DNA of 64,000 nt. Origin: Oscarella lobularis. Its lineage: Eukaryota > Porifera > Homoscleromorpha > Homosclerophorida > Oscarellidae. The stretch's first letter is position 1. Every line of letters starts with the position of its first letter. Where the stretch lies: contig NC_089178.1 of the NCBI RefSeq assembly GCF_947507565.1, forward strand, positions 1,984,001-2,048,000. The letters are read 5' to 3'. The notes under the pieces were generated by a model, which did no database searches, was not told the DNA's origin, and saw only the letters and a list, made by a program, of their open reading frames with translations. Position numbers and translations under genes: made by a program. Shown piece after piece: positions 19,910 through 32,721 of the stretch.

Positions 19910-22900
19910 ATGCTAGGAGGAAGTCGACGACAACAGGAAGCGGCCTATTACAACTCAAAAACGTACGCGCGCCACTTCCAGTCCTTCGTCCAAGTCTTAC
20001 GCAGTCGCCTATCGGAAGACGATGTCGCCGACTTCATGGACGCCTACGACGACTACCAATCGTCGCGCCAACTCCGCGAATTCCTCAACGTCGTCGTGCC
20101 ACTTCTCGACACGGCGCAGAAGCGCCAGAGCATCCTCGTCGCGCTCCACGACGTCCTCCCGCTCGCCGATCGGACAAAATACGAAACGATCGTCACGCAG
20201 TATCGTCTCCTTCCCTCCTCTCCCGCCGCCGCTATCGTGAAAGCGCCGTTGCAGTCGCGTCCGCGCTCGATGCCGACGCCGAACGGATGGGCGACGCCTC
20301 CGCCGTCCGACGTCGCGTCCTCGACCCAATTTTCGTCGGCGACGTCGCCGCGACGACGTCCGCTCTCGACGGCGACGACGAATTCGAACGAGAAGACGAC
20401 GAAGTTGACGTTGCGACGCGCCGACGGGGAAAGTTTTGGTTTTAGCGTGAGGGGCGGGGCCGAGCATTCGCTTGGCGTTTACGTTTCGTCCGTCGACGAC
20501 GGTTCGGTGGGGCAGAAGGCCGGATTGAAGGCAGGAATGCAGATTATGAAAGTCAATGACGTCGGTTTTGAAGGATTTACGACTTCGCAAGCTATCAGAG
20601 TACGTATCATACACAGTATCTCACAAGAAGTCTCTGTTCTCTGATATACAGTAGTCCATTATACCACGGATACTAGTCTCTTTTGTAATAAATTACAGTG
20701 AAATTACAAGAGACTGGCCAACAGACTCTCTTGTAATAAATTACAGTGAAATTACAAGAGGACCAGCCAACAGACTCTTTTGTAATAAATTACAGTGAAA
20801 TTACAAGAGACTGGCCAACAGACCCTCTTGTAATAAATTACAGTGAAATTACTGGTTCTGGTTTGATAGCACGGGTTTAATTGATTAATTGGATTTCTTG
20901 ATTTATTCTTTTAGTTCTTTCACGAGACTAAAAAGCTGCGGATGCATGTCGTCGATCGGGGTCGTTATCCCGGCACCTACGTCGCTCAGAGACGCTACAA
21001 TTGGGTCGATCAGGCAGGTCGGCCAGTGTCGCCTCCTCCCCAGCCAAGAACAGTGAAAACGGGCGACGAAGAAGGACGAAGCGACTTGCGTCTGCTGTCG
21101 AACGCAGACGAGAAGAGAGTGGGATAACGCAAGGAAAGAACGACTGCTTTGATAGGCGTTTTTTCTTTCAGGTGAACGTCGTCGTCAGGGAAGGACAGAG
21201 ACTTGGAATCAGTGTGCGTGGCGGCTCTGAATACGGCATTGGAATTTTTGTTTCTTCTGTGGTCGATGGTTCGGTAGCTGATGATGCAGGATTGAAGGTT
21301 GCAATAATAGCATTTGGACTTTCCTAATAAAGGAGTTCTCTTGTTTTGTAGGCTGGCGATCAGATTATCAATGTTAACGGAAAGACGTTTCTGCACGTTA
21401 CAAACGAAGAAGCTATTCGAATCTTGAAGTAAGACAATTCTCTTAATCAAAAACCGAATCAACAGGGATTGCCTGGCTTGCTGTAGAGCCGAAAGTTTGA
21501 CAATGATGATGATGACAATCAAAGACATAGGAAAAATTCCTTATTCTCTGGTGAAGTACGATCAGACGAAATGGGTCAGTACAAAAGATTTGCCGACGCA
21601 AAGAGACAGCGTACCCTATCAAAGGTAAAGTTTTCTATTTCATTGAGAGCTTACATACCATTCCAACGCGTCTAAAAGTGCAAAAACGCGTCTCTTAGCC
21701 GTTGGATCGAAGGGGGCCTCAGTAGATCGTGATCCTCCAACCAATGCACAAAACCATTAGCGTATTCGTATCGTGATAATGCACGTGTAGAACTCTAGCT
21801 ACACACTAAAAGTCAGAACCTTTTCAGTGCTACCATGCCAACGCGAGGAAAGAAAGCAGACCGGGACTTGCCTCTGACTCGACGCCCACCTAGCTATTAC
21901 AATTCATCGTCAGTGCAAAGCGGATTCAGCACCTTTAAGCCAGAAACATCTGCAGTGGAGGAAGAAGAAGAAGAATCGGAGGAAGAAAGACCGTCCCTCA
22001 ACAAAAAGGTATGTATATAATTCAAGAGTTATATGACGTCTTCGCGAGAAATTCGTTGTCCTTTCAGCGTGCAGGATCAGCTGCTTTCAAACATGGAATG
22101 GGCACTCAACTAGTCTTGCGAACGACACAAGTGCACACGGCTCGAGGCCAAATAACGGATAAGGCTCGGCTTGTCTTGACGCAGCAGCAGTTCGACACGC
22201 TGGCCTATTATTTGGACGAGTACCAAGCCAATAGCATTTCTGTCGAGGACATGGCCGAAGTGCTTCTTCAATTGTTTGACACGCCAAAAAAGGTGAGAAA
22301 AGAATTGTAGATGGAGGATTGTTCTTAGTGATATTTGTCTCCTGCTTGCTAGATTGCTTTGCTTGTGGAAATACGGCAGATTATTTTGCCGAAAGACATC
22401 GATAAGTTTGAAAATTTGGTGATGGCGAGAGAAGTGGAGTCGATGAATGTACATTTTTTATTTGTTCCGAGTCTTTGCTCGTCTAATAGTAGACGCTTTG
22501 TGTGCGATAGAGAGCTCGATCCGAGTCAACGAATCGTTTGCTCAAGAGAGGCGAAACGTTTGACACGCCGCCGGTGAGACGACGTGCTGCCGACGACGAA
22601 TTGGAAGAAGAATCAAACCGAACGTCTGTGACCGTTCAAGTTCACGTAAGTGCAACAGCCCAATGTACAGAGTATCGGTGCACGACGAACTCTCTTTGTC
22701 TTTATAGAGGACTTCGGCTGAAATTGCTCAAGAATCTTCCGACGTGATTTATTACGCGAATCTCCTGTTTTGACGTCGTAAAGATTTTTTCTGTTTTTGA
22801 TTCTAGCGCGAAGACGATCGCCAGGCTTCTCTGTCAACGCACAAGACTCTAGTTGCGACTCTGTCTGACGCGCCTTCAGTCATTGAAGCGGTCAATGCCA

Positions 22901-25099
22901 TAGCAGCGGTAAGAACTAAGAAGAGGACTTCGAACTTTCTGATTTTTTTAAAACTGTAGGCTATTGAAGGCGCCGACGACGATGAGGATGCCGAAGATGA
23001 CGATAAAAAGCGTGGCAAAGAAGAGGACGAAGGACGCACTGAAGAAGACGACGAGGAAGAGGAAGAGGAAGAAAGGGAAGAAGACCGCGGCGGCGAACGT
23101 CAGCAGCTTTTGTCCGCCGTCGCCCAGCCAAGTCCGCCGCCAGTTTTTCGGGCTCCTTCACCGCCGCCTCAAGACGCGAGCGACGGAAGTTCGAGCGAGT
23201 CCGATGTGGAGGAGGAGGTAGTGGCGAGGGCCAAAAAAGCCGAGCCGAGTCGTCCGTCGCCGTCGCTCCGATTTCACGTGCCGCCACCGCCGCCGCCAGC
23301 ACCGCAACAGGAATCGGACGAAGAAGATATCAAAGAAGAGAAAAAGGAGGTATTGCGACTAGTACCACAGATATCGGTTTCTGACGAGTCAGCGACTCCT
23401 CCGATTTTTCGCGTTCCGTCTCCGCCGCCTTATGATCAAGAGGACTCGAGCAGTGACGACGACGATGATGACGAGGAGGAGTCAAGCAGTACGAGAACGA
23501 CACCATCCTCTGCAAAGAAGCCGGCCCCTATGGCTGTCTCGCTTCCTGGTTTGTCGGTAGGCGGGCTGGACTTAGTACGTTCGCCTAGCCAGCATAAGAT
23601 GATTCACGAAACGTTGACGGAAAGAAGGCGGCGAATTCATCCGGGGAGCGTAAGGTAAGAAGGGCGTCGTTTGAGGCTTTAGGCAAGAGAACCTGCGTTT
23701 AATCTAGTGCCAGATCTAGGAGATCGGTTTCGGCGGATTCGGCGGCGACCGACGTTTCCGTTGACGATGACACGTTCGACGCGTCCTATCAGGATTCGCC
23801 TCCGGTACGACGAGACGAAGTCGGAGAACCAGAACAGTCTTCAACGCCCTTACGAAAGGATTTGGCGCCGACGTTTGAAGAGGAGAAGAGGAGGGAGAAA
23901 GAAGAAAGGAAGAAGAGATTGATTGAAGAGGAAGAGGAGAGGCTAGCTGCGGAAGAGGAGAGGAGGAAGAGAGAGGCTGAAGAAAGGAGGCAGAAAGAGG
24001 CGGAAGAGAAACGAAAACAAGAAGAGGCTGAAGAAAGAAGGAAACAGGAACAAGCTGAGGAGAAGAGGAGGCAGGAAGAGGCCGAAGCGAGAAGAAGACG
24101 TGAGGCTGAAGAGAAAAGGAAGCAGGAGGAGGCTGAGGAGAAACGAAGGCACGAGGAGGCTGAGGAGAAACGAAGGCAGGAGGAGGCTGAGGAGAAACGA
24201 AGGCAGGAGGAGGCTGAAGAGAAACAAAGGCAGGAGGAGCGAAAAGAGGCTGAAGAGAAGAAGAAGCAGCGAGAGGCGGAGGAACGAATGCGTCGCGAAA
24301 GAGAAGAGCAAGAGCAAAGAAGGAAGGAAGAGGAAGAAAAGGCACGAATAGCTGCAGCAGCAGCAGCAAAAGGTGAGCGTGGGGACGACGAGGTCGTCGA
24401 CTCTCTTCCCCCCAAGCAAATTCGTCTGAGATTGAAGCGAGGCGGAAGCAATAGAGAATCTATGGTCTTTACAGAGGATGCTCAACGTGCAGAAGAAGCG
24501 GCGGCGGCGGTTGTTCAAAGAAGAGCTGCTCAAGAAATGGCAAAGGTCAGAGAGTCTAGAAAAAAAATAAATTAGCTACCTATCTGTGTAGGGCAACGAT
24601 GCCGCACGGCCTGAAGATCTCTACGCTGTTCCTGTCAAACCAAAGAAGTTGAGCGGTACAACGCCACCGCCGCCAGCAGAGCAACCGCAGTCTCGAACGG
24701 TGGCGGGCTATACCGGACTTACCGGTGCCATCGTCAACATTCTCGTGCCAAAGAGTAAGCCGAAGTTAGGAATGGGTGTTGACGGCGGCGAAAGTACAAA
24801 GCAAAAGGCTGTGAGAGTGCGGCTTATTTCTGTAAGTTGCATGTATTGGGAAAATAGTTTTTTCTAAATATATGAACACGCGTTCCGCGCAGGCTGGTGG
24901 ATGCGCTTCGTTGGTTGCGCCTCCTTTGAAGCTTGGACAGCAGATTCTCTCAATCGACAACGTTTCACTGAAGGGCAAGACTCACAAACAGGCCGTGGCG
25001 AGTATCAAAGAAGCGTTTGACAGTCGACGTACCGAAATGACGCTCACTGTACATGAAGACGAAGAAGTGGAAAAGATGGCAAATGCTAAACGCAAATGA
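19910..25099 (+). CDS. WHRN: Whirlin ortholog (scaffold: HHD1, PDZ1, PDZ2, HHD2, charged helix, PDZ3)
   Basis: Scaffold protein of actin-based protrusions and sensory cell junctions in animals. Domains in order: harmonin-homology domain 1 (FVQVLRSRLSEDDVADFMDA), PDZ1 (GESFGFSVRGGAEHSLGVYV), a linker with YNWVDQAGRPVSPPP and DLRLLSNADEKR that matches whirlin closely, PDZ2 (GQRLGISVRGGSEYGIGIFV), TKWVSTKD, HHD2 (LTQQQFDTLAYYLDEY), Pro/acid-rich linker, about 170 residues of Glu/Arg/Lys repeats (about 23860-24375), and PDZ3 (KPKLGMGVDGG, LKLGQQILSID). The end lacks the vertebrate PDZ ligand-like tail. I place the start at MLGGSRRQQ (19910). An in-frame ATG at 19751 would add a membrane segment, but it lies 6 bp after the preceding stop and is less likely. 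The charged helix is not in vertebrate whirlin. Confidence 0.88.
20674..20853. repeat. 48-49 bp tandem repeat of hairpins in a whirlin intron
   Basis: About 3.5 copies. Each unit contains CTCTTGTAAT, a 13-base spacer (AAATTACAGTGAA), and ATTACAAGAG, a perfect 10-bp inverted repeat, separated by ACTGGCCAACAGAC or a close variant. Copies are nearly identical, so the expansion is recent. Confidence 0.85.
23860..24375 (+). other. Predicted long charged alpha-helix inside whirlin
   Basis: About 170 residues made of E/R/K/Q with Ala every few positions (EEAEEKRRQ-type units, heptad-like seven- to ten-residue spacing, several exact repeats at about 24130-24235). Almost no hydrophobic core positions, which favours a single alpha-helix over a coiled coil. 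Ends in a run of Ala (IAAAAAAK). Confidence 0.75.
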
Positions 25100-26175
25100 A
25101 GTCAACGTAACATTTTACACCCACTATGGTTTTTCTACTATTTTTGATATGTTTTGTACGTGCAATCACGTGTATAGCAACATTTTCTCCGAGCAAACGT
25201 ACATCGACAAACGTCTAAACATGCACGTGCTCCAATAACGTTTCTTGAAGTTTCTTCGTCTCGCCCGCTCTTTCAGTGAAGAAAGCTCCTAAAAAACAAA
25301 AGACATTATCTGTTCAATCTGTCCATGTACGTACCTTGTAGTCCTGCGTTCGTATTGGCGCAATCCAGGCTACACCGCGTGGAGGTTCGAACGCTGAGTA
25401 GCCCAAAAATGTTTGAGAGCGAGCCGTGGCATCATAGGCTCAACCACGACGGTGCGGCCTAGGATCGAGAACGGCTCTCCCACACCGTCCCCCCGACCTC
25501 GTTGCACCGCGACCCATGGGGCCATAGTCCTTCGCTTGAGAGGAAGCGGGACTACCGGGTTGAGGGAAGGCGCCGAACGCGAGTCCACACACAATCAGAG
25601 GCCAACAACGTGCTTTGAAATGGTTCTGGGAAGTCAGGCTATCTTTGGCTATAGGTCACTAAGCCGAGTGAGAAACAGCCACGAGACACTGGGCCCCCCA
25701 CACGTTTCTTTGGCGGGAAAGTGAACTGATCTGAGCCTGACGCCCACTCGGTATTAACGCGGTACGCCAGGCTTCGCGACCCAAGCCGTCCAACGTGCCT
25801 TTTATGACTTCCCAGTGCCGTTCGCGCGCCACGAGAAGAACTCGCGCGACGCCCTTTCACTGCACCTTACAGTTTCTGCAAGGAACGGCAACCGACTGAG
25901 CACGAATAGTGTTGACATGATTGAGGCTTTCCCAACGCCGACGACCTCCAGGGTTCCGCCCTTTAGGCTTTCCCCACCTAACCAGAACTGATCTGTGCGC
26001 CGCGTGCAGCCGCTTTTATACGAAAGATGATGCAATCGTTATGCAACATCCGTTGATGACGGCATTGTCTTGAATTCACCGGGGCAACGAGTCGCTGGTT
26101 GGCTGAGAAAACTCGCGCCAATTTTCTACTTGTTCTTTACGGTATCGTACCTACTCAGATTTTGGCGCCTAAACA
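25100..26175. other. Gene-poor stretch with a GC-rich core
   Basis: No conserved protein, RNA gene or splice pattern was recognised. The core (about 25340-26060) is GC-rich and has a composition unlike the flanks. On the minus strand a TATAAAAG (near 26014-26021) is followed about 25 bp later by CAGATCAGTTCTGG, and a similar CAGATCAGTTCACT recurs near 25720-25735. That could be a promoter or a remnant of a retroelement. I checked by eye for rRNA, common snRNAs, 7SL and tRNA and saw none. Confidence 0.3.
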
Positions 26176-26631
26176 ATGGCGGCTCCTCGTGGTCCTTCGC
26201 TTTATCGGTCGTTTTACTTTAGAACAGGCTTCGATCAACCATGGATCAACCTCAATCCGCATCGTTTCGAATCTGCCGCCCGAGTCCCCGTATAACAATC
26301 GCCTCTGCCTTGTTTTTTTCACTTTGCGTTTTTTTTCGGCGTGCAGACTCCGTCTAGCGACGTAGAGCGCTCCAACCGATTGGTGAAGATGCGATCTGAT
26401 GCGAAGAGTTGGCAAAAAATCTCACAGGAGCCGATCGAAGAAACCAGCGGACCTTGCACCGTCAGAGAGAACTTTGAGGAAGGCGTTTCGATCCGAAAAG
26501 CTCAGAAAAGCAACGTACTACTGCAGCGAATTGTTCGTTGGTCCTGCGACGAGATGGGGCCCCCAAAGATCGAGACTCGAATTGACCTCCTGCCATTTGT
26601 ATCACGTCATAGGATCACTCCTACATGGTAA
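26176..26631 (+). CDS. Possible small two-exon gene, unrecognised
   Basis: ATG in good context (ACAATGG). Exon 1 26176-26289 encodes MAAPRGPSLYRSFYFRTGFD and on; a clear intron (GTATAACAA to a pyrimidine tract and GTGCAG, 26290-26346) joins in phase to 26347-26631, giving 132 residues with no membrane segment and many charged residues. A second frame over the same exon (from 26399 through a possible intron to about 26740) is also open and might be the real one. I recognise no family. It could be a short conserved gene or chance. Confidence 0.3.
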
Positions 26632-27187
26632 AAATTCTACACATAATTTTATTAAGATCACTTTCATTTTCATAGGCTTCCTGTTTGAGCTCAATTCAAA
26701 ATACGACCACACAAAGGCTTGTGTTACTGCTGCCATATAATCTCCAGCCTGGCAGATGAATCGTCGCATGACGATAAGTCAAATGGAGATGAAAAATCTG
26801 GAGCAAGAGCAGTCGGAAAAGCAGTGACGGCTTGAGGAGGAGTGGCGATGTGTGCTCATTGATCGGACCTTGCTCCTCTTCTTCGAGTTGCACTCTTGCA
26901 AGCTTGACACATTGAAGCAGCATTCAGCGGAGCTTATTCTCTTTCTTCTCATAGTTATTATAAGGAAACTTCACCCCTTCTTCACCAAAGGCCTGATGTA
27001 AAGTAGATTTGATGTGAAGAACTTATAATTTAGGAGATTGTCTATAAACTCTATCTGATTTGCTTCTGTTTTTATTATTTGAAATTTTTATTCGATTAAA
27101 TTGGTGCGCGCGTCACAGGCAAAGCACGTGCTACACTGTTACTCAGCTGACCAAAGCCCCCGGACAACACATAGAGTCGAAAGTGCC
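26632..27187. other. Intergenic, AT-rich toward the FKBP15 start
   Basis: No supported gene. A possible terminal exon follows CTCCAG at about 26749 (WQMNRRMTISQMEMKNLEQ-like frame ending 26826), which might belong to the uncertain upstream gene. The remainder is AT-rich and probably includes the FKBP15 promoter. Confidence 0.3.
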
Positions 27188-30100
27188 ATGTTCGACGACG
27201 AAGACACCGATTTTCTGTTAGTCATTGTTCCTAAACGTTCGCATCATAGATGGAATGGCGATCTAGGGGCGGAGCGCCAAAGTTGGCGTCACTTTTCGAT
27301 CGTTCGGAAGGCACGAGAGACGCCTCGTTGACGTACACAGCTCCAAAGCAGCCGAAAAAGGCGAAAACGAGTAATACGAACACTCTCCAAGCAAAAATCG
27401 TCCTCCGGCAGTTCGATTTCTAGGCGATCGAGGCGCGGCGAACGTTAGACACGCCGTAGCGGCGCACACCTATCGTTTGTAAGTCTCGCGCGATCGCACC
27501 GAGCCTCGGCGATTGTTTCTTTTGCAGTTCCGGCGGCCAGTACCAGTCTCAAGGAAAACTCGGCATCGCCATCGTCGGATCGCAAGCCGGAAGCGACGTA
27601 CAGAACGAAACCGGGGGCCCCCTTTTCTACAAATCGATTTTTTTCTGTTCAGGCGAAACTTCTCGTCTACGTCAACCAGCAGAAACAGGTCACTTCGGCG
27701 ACGATTACGCCGTCGTTCGCCTGGTCCGTTCAGCCGAACAACTACGCGAGCTTTCTCGACGACGCCAAGCAGCGATGGTCCGTTTGCTTCGACAAGGAAC
27801 AAGAGGGAATAGACTTTGCTAAGGAAGTGAGTCAGTCCAAAATGAAAAACGGGTTTCTCGCTAGACTCTTTTTTCTTCTTCACTAGGTGACTCTCGCCAA
27901 AGTGGCAACCGGTTCGCCTGATGGTCTCATTCAGCAAGACCTCATTTCTGTTCCCGGGCAGGTGAGGGCCGCCGTTTTTTTTGTTCTTTTTTGTGCTTTT
28001 GGATGTGATGATTTACGGGCGGACTGAATGGTGTTGTGTACACGTGTGTCGACATTTCAGTACTGTACAATATTTGGCTGATCTGTGCGTTGTATCGGTG
28101 TTGAGAAAGAGGACTCTTCTTTATGACAGATTTTTATCCATATGTACTTGCAGGGAATTGAGGCGGACGATCAATTGGAATGCCGATACACTGGATGGCT
28201 ACTTACGAACGGCACGTTTGGCAAAGTGGGTTGCGTTAGATTCTTGGTTTTTTTCCTTTCAAATAATCCGACACTTTAGGTATTTGACAACAATATATCC
28301 TCGGAGAAGCCTTTTCGATTTCGCGTGGGTAAAGGCAAAGTGATAAAAGTATGAACGCCGTCAAAAAAGGGCAGAAAATTTTTATTATTTTGGGTTTTTG
28401 CCAGGGTTGGGATGAAGGTGTGGTCGGAATGACAAAGGGAAGTAAGCGTTTTCTCGTCGTTCCTCCTCTACTTGCTTATGGCAGCAAGGTTTATCATTTA
28501 CACAATCACCAAATAATGCGTTCCGTACATATATTCCTTGTATAGGGAGCTGGGAGCAGAGTTCCCCCTAATGCTACTCTTCTCTTTGAATTGGAAGTGA
28601 TTAGGGTAGACAAAACGGGAGTGTAGTAGTAGTAATATCTTTTTGATGAGTTACTCCCTTTATAGGTAAAGTTTAGTAAAGAGAAGGATTCGGGTGGCCC
28701 TATTCCTCCTCCTGAAACGCCTACTGAATTGGGGTTTGCCTTTTGAAGAATTTTTTTGATTTTTTATGATTCTCTCATCGTAAATAGTAGCGGTGCGGAA
28801 GGAGATAGTGGATCGGTTCGAACTAGAACCTCCTCTATAACAGAGAAAATGGCCCAGGTATTGATCATCACCGAATGAAATGAAATCACTTAGTTATTCT
28901 TGTTTGACTAGTCTCCCGACGTCGATAGCAGCAAAGCCAAACTCATTCACAGAATGGCAAAGATGGGCCAGTCACTCTTGCCTCCGCAAGCCGGTGTCGA
29001 GACAACGGATTCCACAACAACCGTAACAGCAGCTGGAGCCATGCATGCCGGCGCCGAGCAGCCCAAATGGGTGCTTCAAGAGCCAACGTCCTATAATCAG
29101 CCCCAACAAGGTTACCAGCAGCAGCCGCCACCGCCCCAACAAGGCTATCAGCAACAGCAGCCACCTCACATGCAACAGCAGCCGCCTCACATGCAACAGC
29201 AGCAGCCCATGCAGCAGCCCATGCAACAACCTCAGTTTCAGCAACCAATGCAGCAACCGCCTCAAATGACAACGCCTAGTACTAGTCAGTATCAATTTCC
29301 GACTCTGTCTGGGGGCATGACTCCTCAAGGACAACAGCTAGCGTTGTATCAGCCTTCGAATCAGCAGCGAGGCGGGTTTTTTGCTCAGCAGCCTTCTATG
29401 CAGCCACAACAGCCTGAGCAGTTCAACATGTCGCAGAACCCATATCAGACTCCTTTGCAGCAGCAGCCACAGCAGCCACAGCAGTCATTTTCTGGCTATT
29501 CGCAAATGGGAGGTGCACAAATGCCCCAGCAAGTACCGCAGCAGCCCCAACAGCCTCAGCAGTCGGAGAGTATGAGGACGCTTCTTTACTTTTTTATGGG
29601 AAAAGACGTTTTCTAGGTCAACTTTCAACCGCTCTTCTCTCGGATGCTAAACAACAGCACGCAGAAGTAAAATCAGAACTGACGAAGATTGTGGATAAGT
29701 TAGACAATCTAACGAAAAAGGTTGATAGGAATTTGCGTTTAGAGAGCGAGATGCGTGATGTTGCCCTTTTCAGGTCGGAGAATTGGAAGAATCGGGCGGT
29801 GGTAGACCCGGAAACGCTTTGATGTCGTCAAACTCTGCTCCGACGATGGAAGCGGGCGTTCTCCTTCACAACGTACAGAGAATAATGCAGGTGCAAAGAA
29901 TTAGCGACGAGAGATACGAAATGCTCTACCGTACGGCTCCTATATTATAGGATAGCGAACGACTAAAACGTGAGGTGTTCGAGAAGAGCGCGCGAATTGA
30001 AGCGCAGAACGAAAAGATAGCCGAATTGCTAGAGAGAAACCAGAGGTAAGAATCTCAGAGACCCTAGAAGGGGCGCTTGCCTGCACGTAGGCTGTCCGTA

Positions 30101-32630
30101 GGTTCGTGGAACAGAGCAATGTGATGTTGGAGCAGAGAAACGATTCGTTCAAGTCAACAACGGCCCACGCGCAGGCAAAGCTCGTCGGACTAGAGCAAGA
30201 TAAGGTATAGAGATTGAATCTGGCCCTAGATAGAACTACTCCGGTTTTTTCTAGGTTCAACTTACGACGGAATTGGGGCAGGCGATGTCGCAGATAAGTG
30301 CTCTTCAATTGGAAGCCGGCAGCCTGGCGAAAAAGGAGGGCGAGTTGAAACAGCAGCTGACTGCAGCGATGGCGGAAGTTCAATCGAGGTCGTCGGAGTG
30401 GGCGGCGGCGACGCATTCGTTGAAAGAAACGGAGGAGAACTTGGAGGAGGCGTCGAATTTGTTGAAGGATGAGAAACAGAAGAGGAAGACATTGGAAATG
30501 CGTGTGAAACAAGCCGACGAAGAGATATCGGAGCTTAAAATTGAAAAGGAATCCCTGGAGAAAGTACAGTGTGACAAAAACGTTATTTTCCGTTAATTTC
30601 AAATTTGCTTTAGAGTGTAGATAGTTCAAAGAGAAAAATGGCTACTCAGAAAGACAGACTAGAGAGAGAAATGGACGACATGAAAGCGTTTCATGAAGTC
30701 TGTAAAAAACGAGTTCTTTTCTGTCTAGCTTATGTATCTATAGAGCGAAATTTCTGAGCTGAGGGAGAAACTGAAGAAGCAGCGGCAAACGTCAGACACA
30801 GCCATTTCTGAGCAAGTCGGATTTTCTCCCTCGGACGTCGACTTTTTCTTTCATTAGCTCTATTTATAGATATCTCAAGCAGAAGCGGAAGCGGAGTCAA
30901 GATGGCAAGAAAAGTCGAAACGTATGGTCAGTCAGGTTGAGCAGAAGTGGCGTCGAATTCACGAAGAGGCGGAGGATGAAAAGAAATCCATGATGGAACG
31001 CGTTGCCTCTGTTGACAGTCAGGTAAAAACATCGTTGATCAGCGTACTCGTATACGACGACGTGAGAAAATCGCAATTTTTAGTATGCCACTTGGAAAAA
31101 GGCTCGCTCTGAACTCGAAGAACAGATCTCTGATCTCAAGAGGACGGTAGCGAGATTGGAAAGCGAAAAAGAGGTGATTGGTTAGATACCGTTAGATTGT
31201 TCTATACATCGTTGTCTGTGTTTTAGGCTGAGTCTCAGGAGCTTCACCATTCGAAGGAGACAGTCGCCCGATTAGAACGCGAGCTTTCCGCGGCTAAACA
31301 GGCTGCTCCTGAAGCAGCTGGCAAATCGTCGGGAAACGTAGCCCAAGAGGTTCGCGCTTTTCGTCTCGTTTTGAGACTGCTGATCGTTTTCGTTGGCAGG
31401 TCAAGAAAATCATGAATAGCGTCTTTTACAAGATACGCGAGGAGTTTGATGACGGCACTTCTTACGACAAAAAAGATATTATGAGTGCTGTCGTGGCAGT
31501 AATTAAGGCGAGTTTGTTATTAGCATTTGGACGATTCTACAGTTCTGTTGTCTACGTAGGATGTCACAGTGAGCGCGCTCGCGACGACAGGAACAGGATC
31601 CGCCTCCCCGTCCGATGAACAGAAAAAGAAACAACCAGAAGAGGAAGAAGAGGACGAAGAGGACGAAGAGGAGGAGGAAGAAGAAGAAGACGAGGACGAA
31701 GAGGAAGAGGAAGAGGGGGAAGACGAGGATGAAGTCGACGAAGACGAAAAGGAAGAGGACAAAGTCGACGAAGACGAAAAGGAAGAGGACAAAGAAGAAG
31801 AGGGCAAAGAAGAAGAGGACGAGGAGAAAGTTGCTACGGAAGAGGAAAACGAATCTGGAGCGGCAGCGGACGTGTCAGGGGACGAGGGCGAGGGCAAAGG
31901 TGAGAAAGTAGTGGAAAACGAAGAAGAGGCAGACGAGAAAGACGAAAAAGGCGAAGAAGAGGAGGAGGAAGAAGAAGACTGGGACGACGACGACGACGAA
32001 GAGGAGGAGAAAGAAGGCGGAGATCAGGATGAAGAGAAAAAAGAAAGCGAAAAGGCTGTAGATTCCGCCGAAGAGAAGGCAGTTACGGAAGAGGAGAAAT
32101 CGCCTTTAGATACAGACGCGGGAACGGGAAAATTAACTGATATGGCCGACGAGGAAGCCAGCGATGAAGATTCAAAAGAAAAGCCAGAAGGTAAGCAAAT
32201 CACTTACGCGTATCATAGACTAGGGTCTGTATACTATTATGCAAGATGCCGTTGATGGAAAAGACGATGCAGAATCAGGTATTTGGAATGCAACTGGTTT
32301 GATAACAAAATGTTCCAATACTGAATGATAGATGGTTCCTTATTTGGCGACAGCCCTCCTCCTACATCAGATGCAAAAAACGATGCAGGTATGAAATAGC
32401 AGCACACGTTTATTACGACGACTTATTTGTAATAAAAAGCAGCAGAAGAAAGTGCTGGAAGCGAGGAAGCGAAAGAGGAAACAGCGGGAAAAGCGGAAGG
32501 CGACGATACTAAGGTAAGTGTTCACTTGAATTTTCAATTACAAAAAATGTTTCCCCATTAGACTAAAAGCCCGTTCAAGGACCCACTTTTTGGAGACGAC
32601 GACGACGACGAACTCGACTGGCTCAAATGA
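27188..32630 (+). CDS. FKBP15: FK506-binding protein 15 (WAFL) ortholog
   Basis: Large cytosolic protein linked to early endosome transport and actin in vertebrates. Ordered matches: [30 protein letters not shown], a WH1/EVH1-like region ([39 protein letters not shown]), an FKBP-type domain ([60 protein letters not shown]), [16 protein letters not shown], a Gln/Pro-rich segment (about 29090-29570), a long coiled coil, the KVMN-like VKKIMNSVF block, a very acidic tail (31620-32170) and the terminal [16 protein letters not shown], nearly the human ending. More than 20 exons with introns of 40-100 bp. FKBP active-site aromatic positions appear partly changed, as is usual for FKBP15, so isomerase activity is doubtful. 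Converges with EED, 91 bp between stops. Confidence 0.92.
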
Positions 32631-32721
32631 CACGTTTGATCATTTTGCTATGTTTTTTTGGTGAGCGTACACGTTTAAATATTAACCTACGTGTTTAGTT
32701 TTGCAGCAAACGAAAGGCAAA

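Noticed and set aside
22961-24533. Long minus-strand Leu/Ser/Phe-rich open frames
   Set aside because: Shadows of the Glu/Arg/Lys-rich whirlin exons.
25340-26060. Ribosomal RNA, snRNA or SRP RNA gene
   Set aside because: I compared by eye with core motifs of 18S, 28S, 5S, U1-U6 and 7SL and found none; left as unexplained.
31615-31911. Lys/Arg-rich frame in the acidic tail of FKBP15
   Set aside because: Frame-shifted shadow of the Glu/Asp-rich exon.
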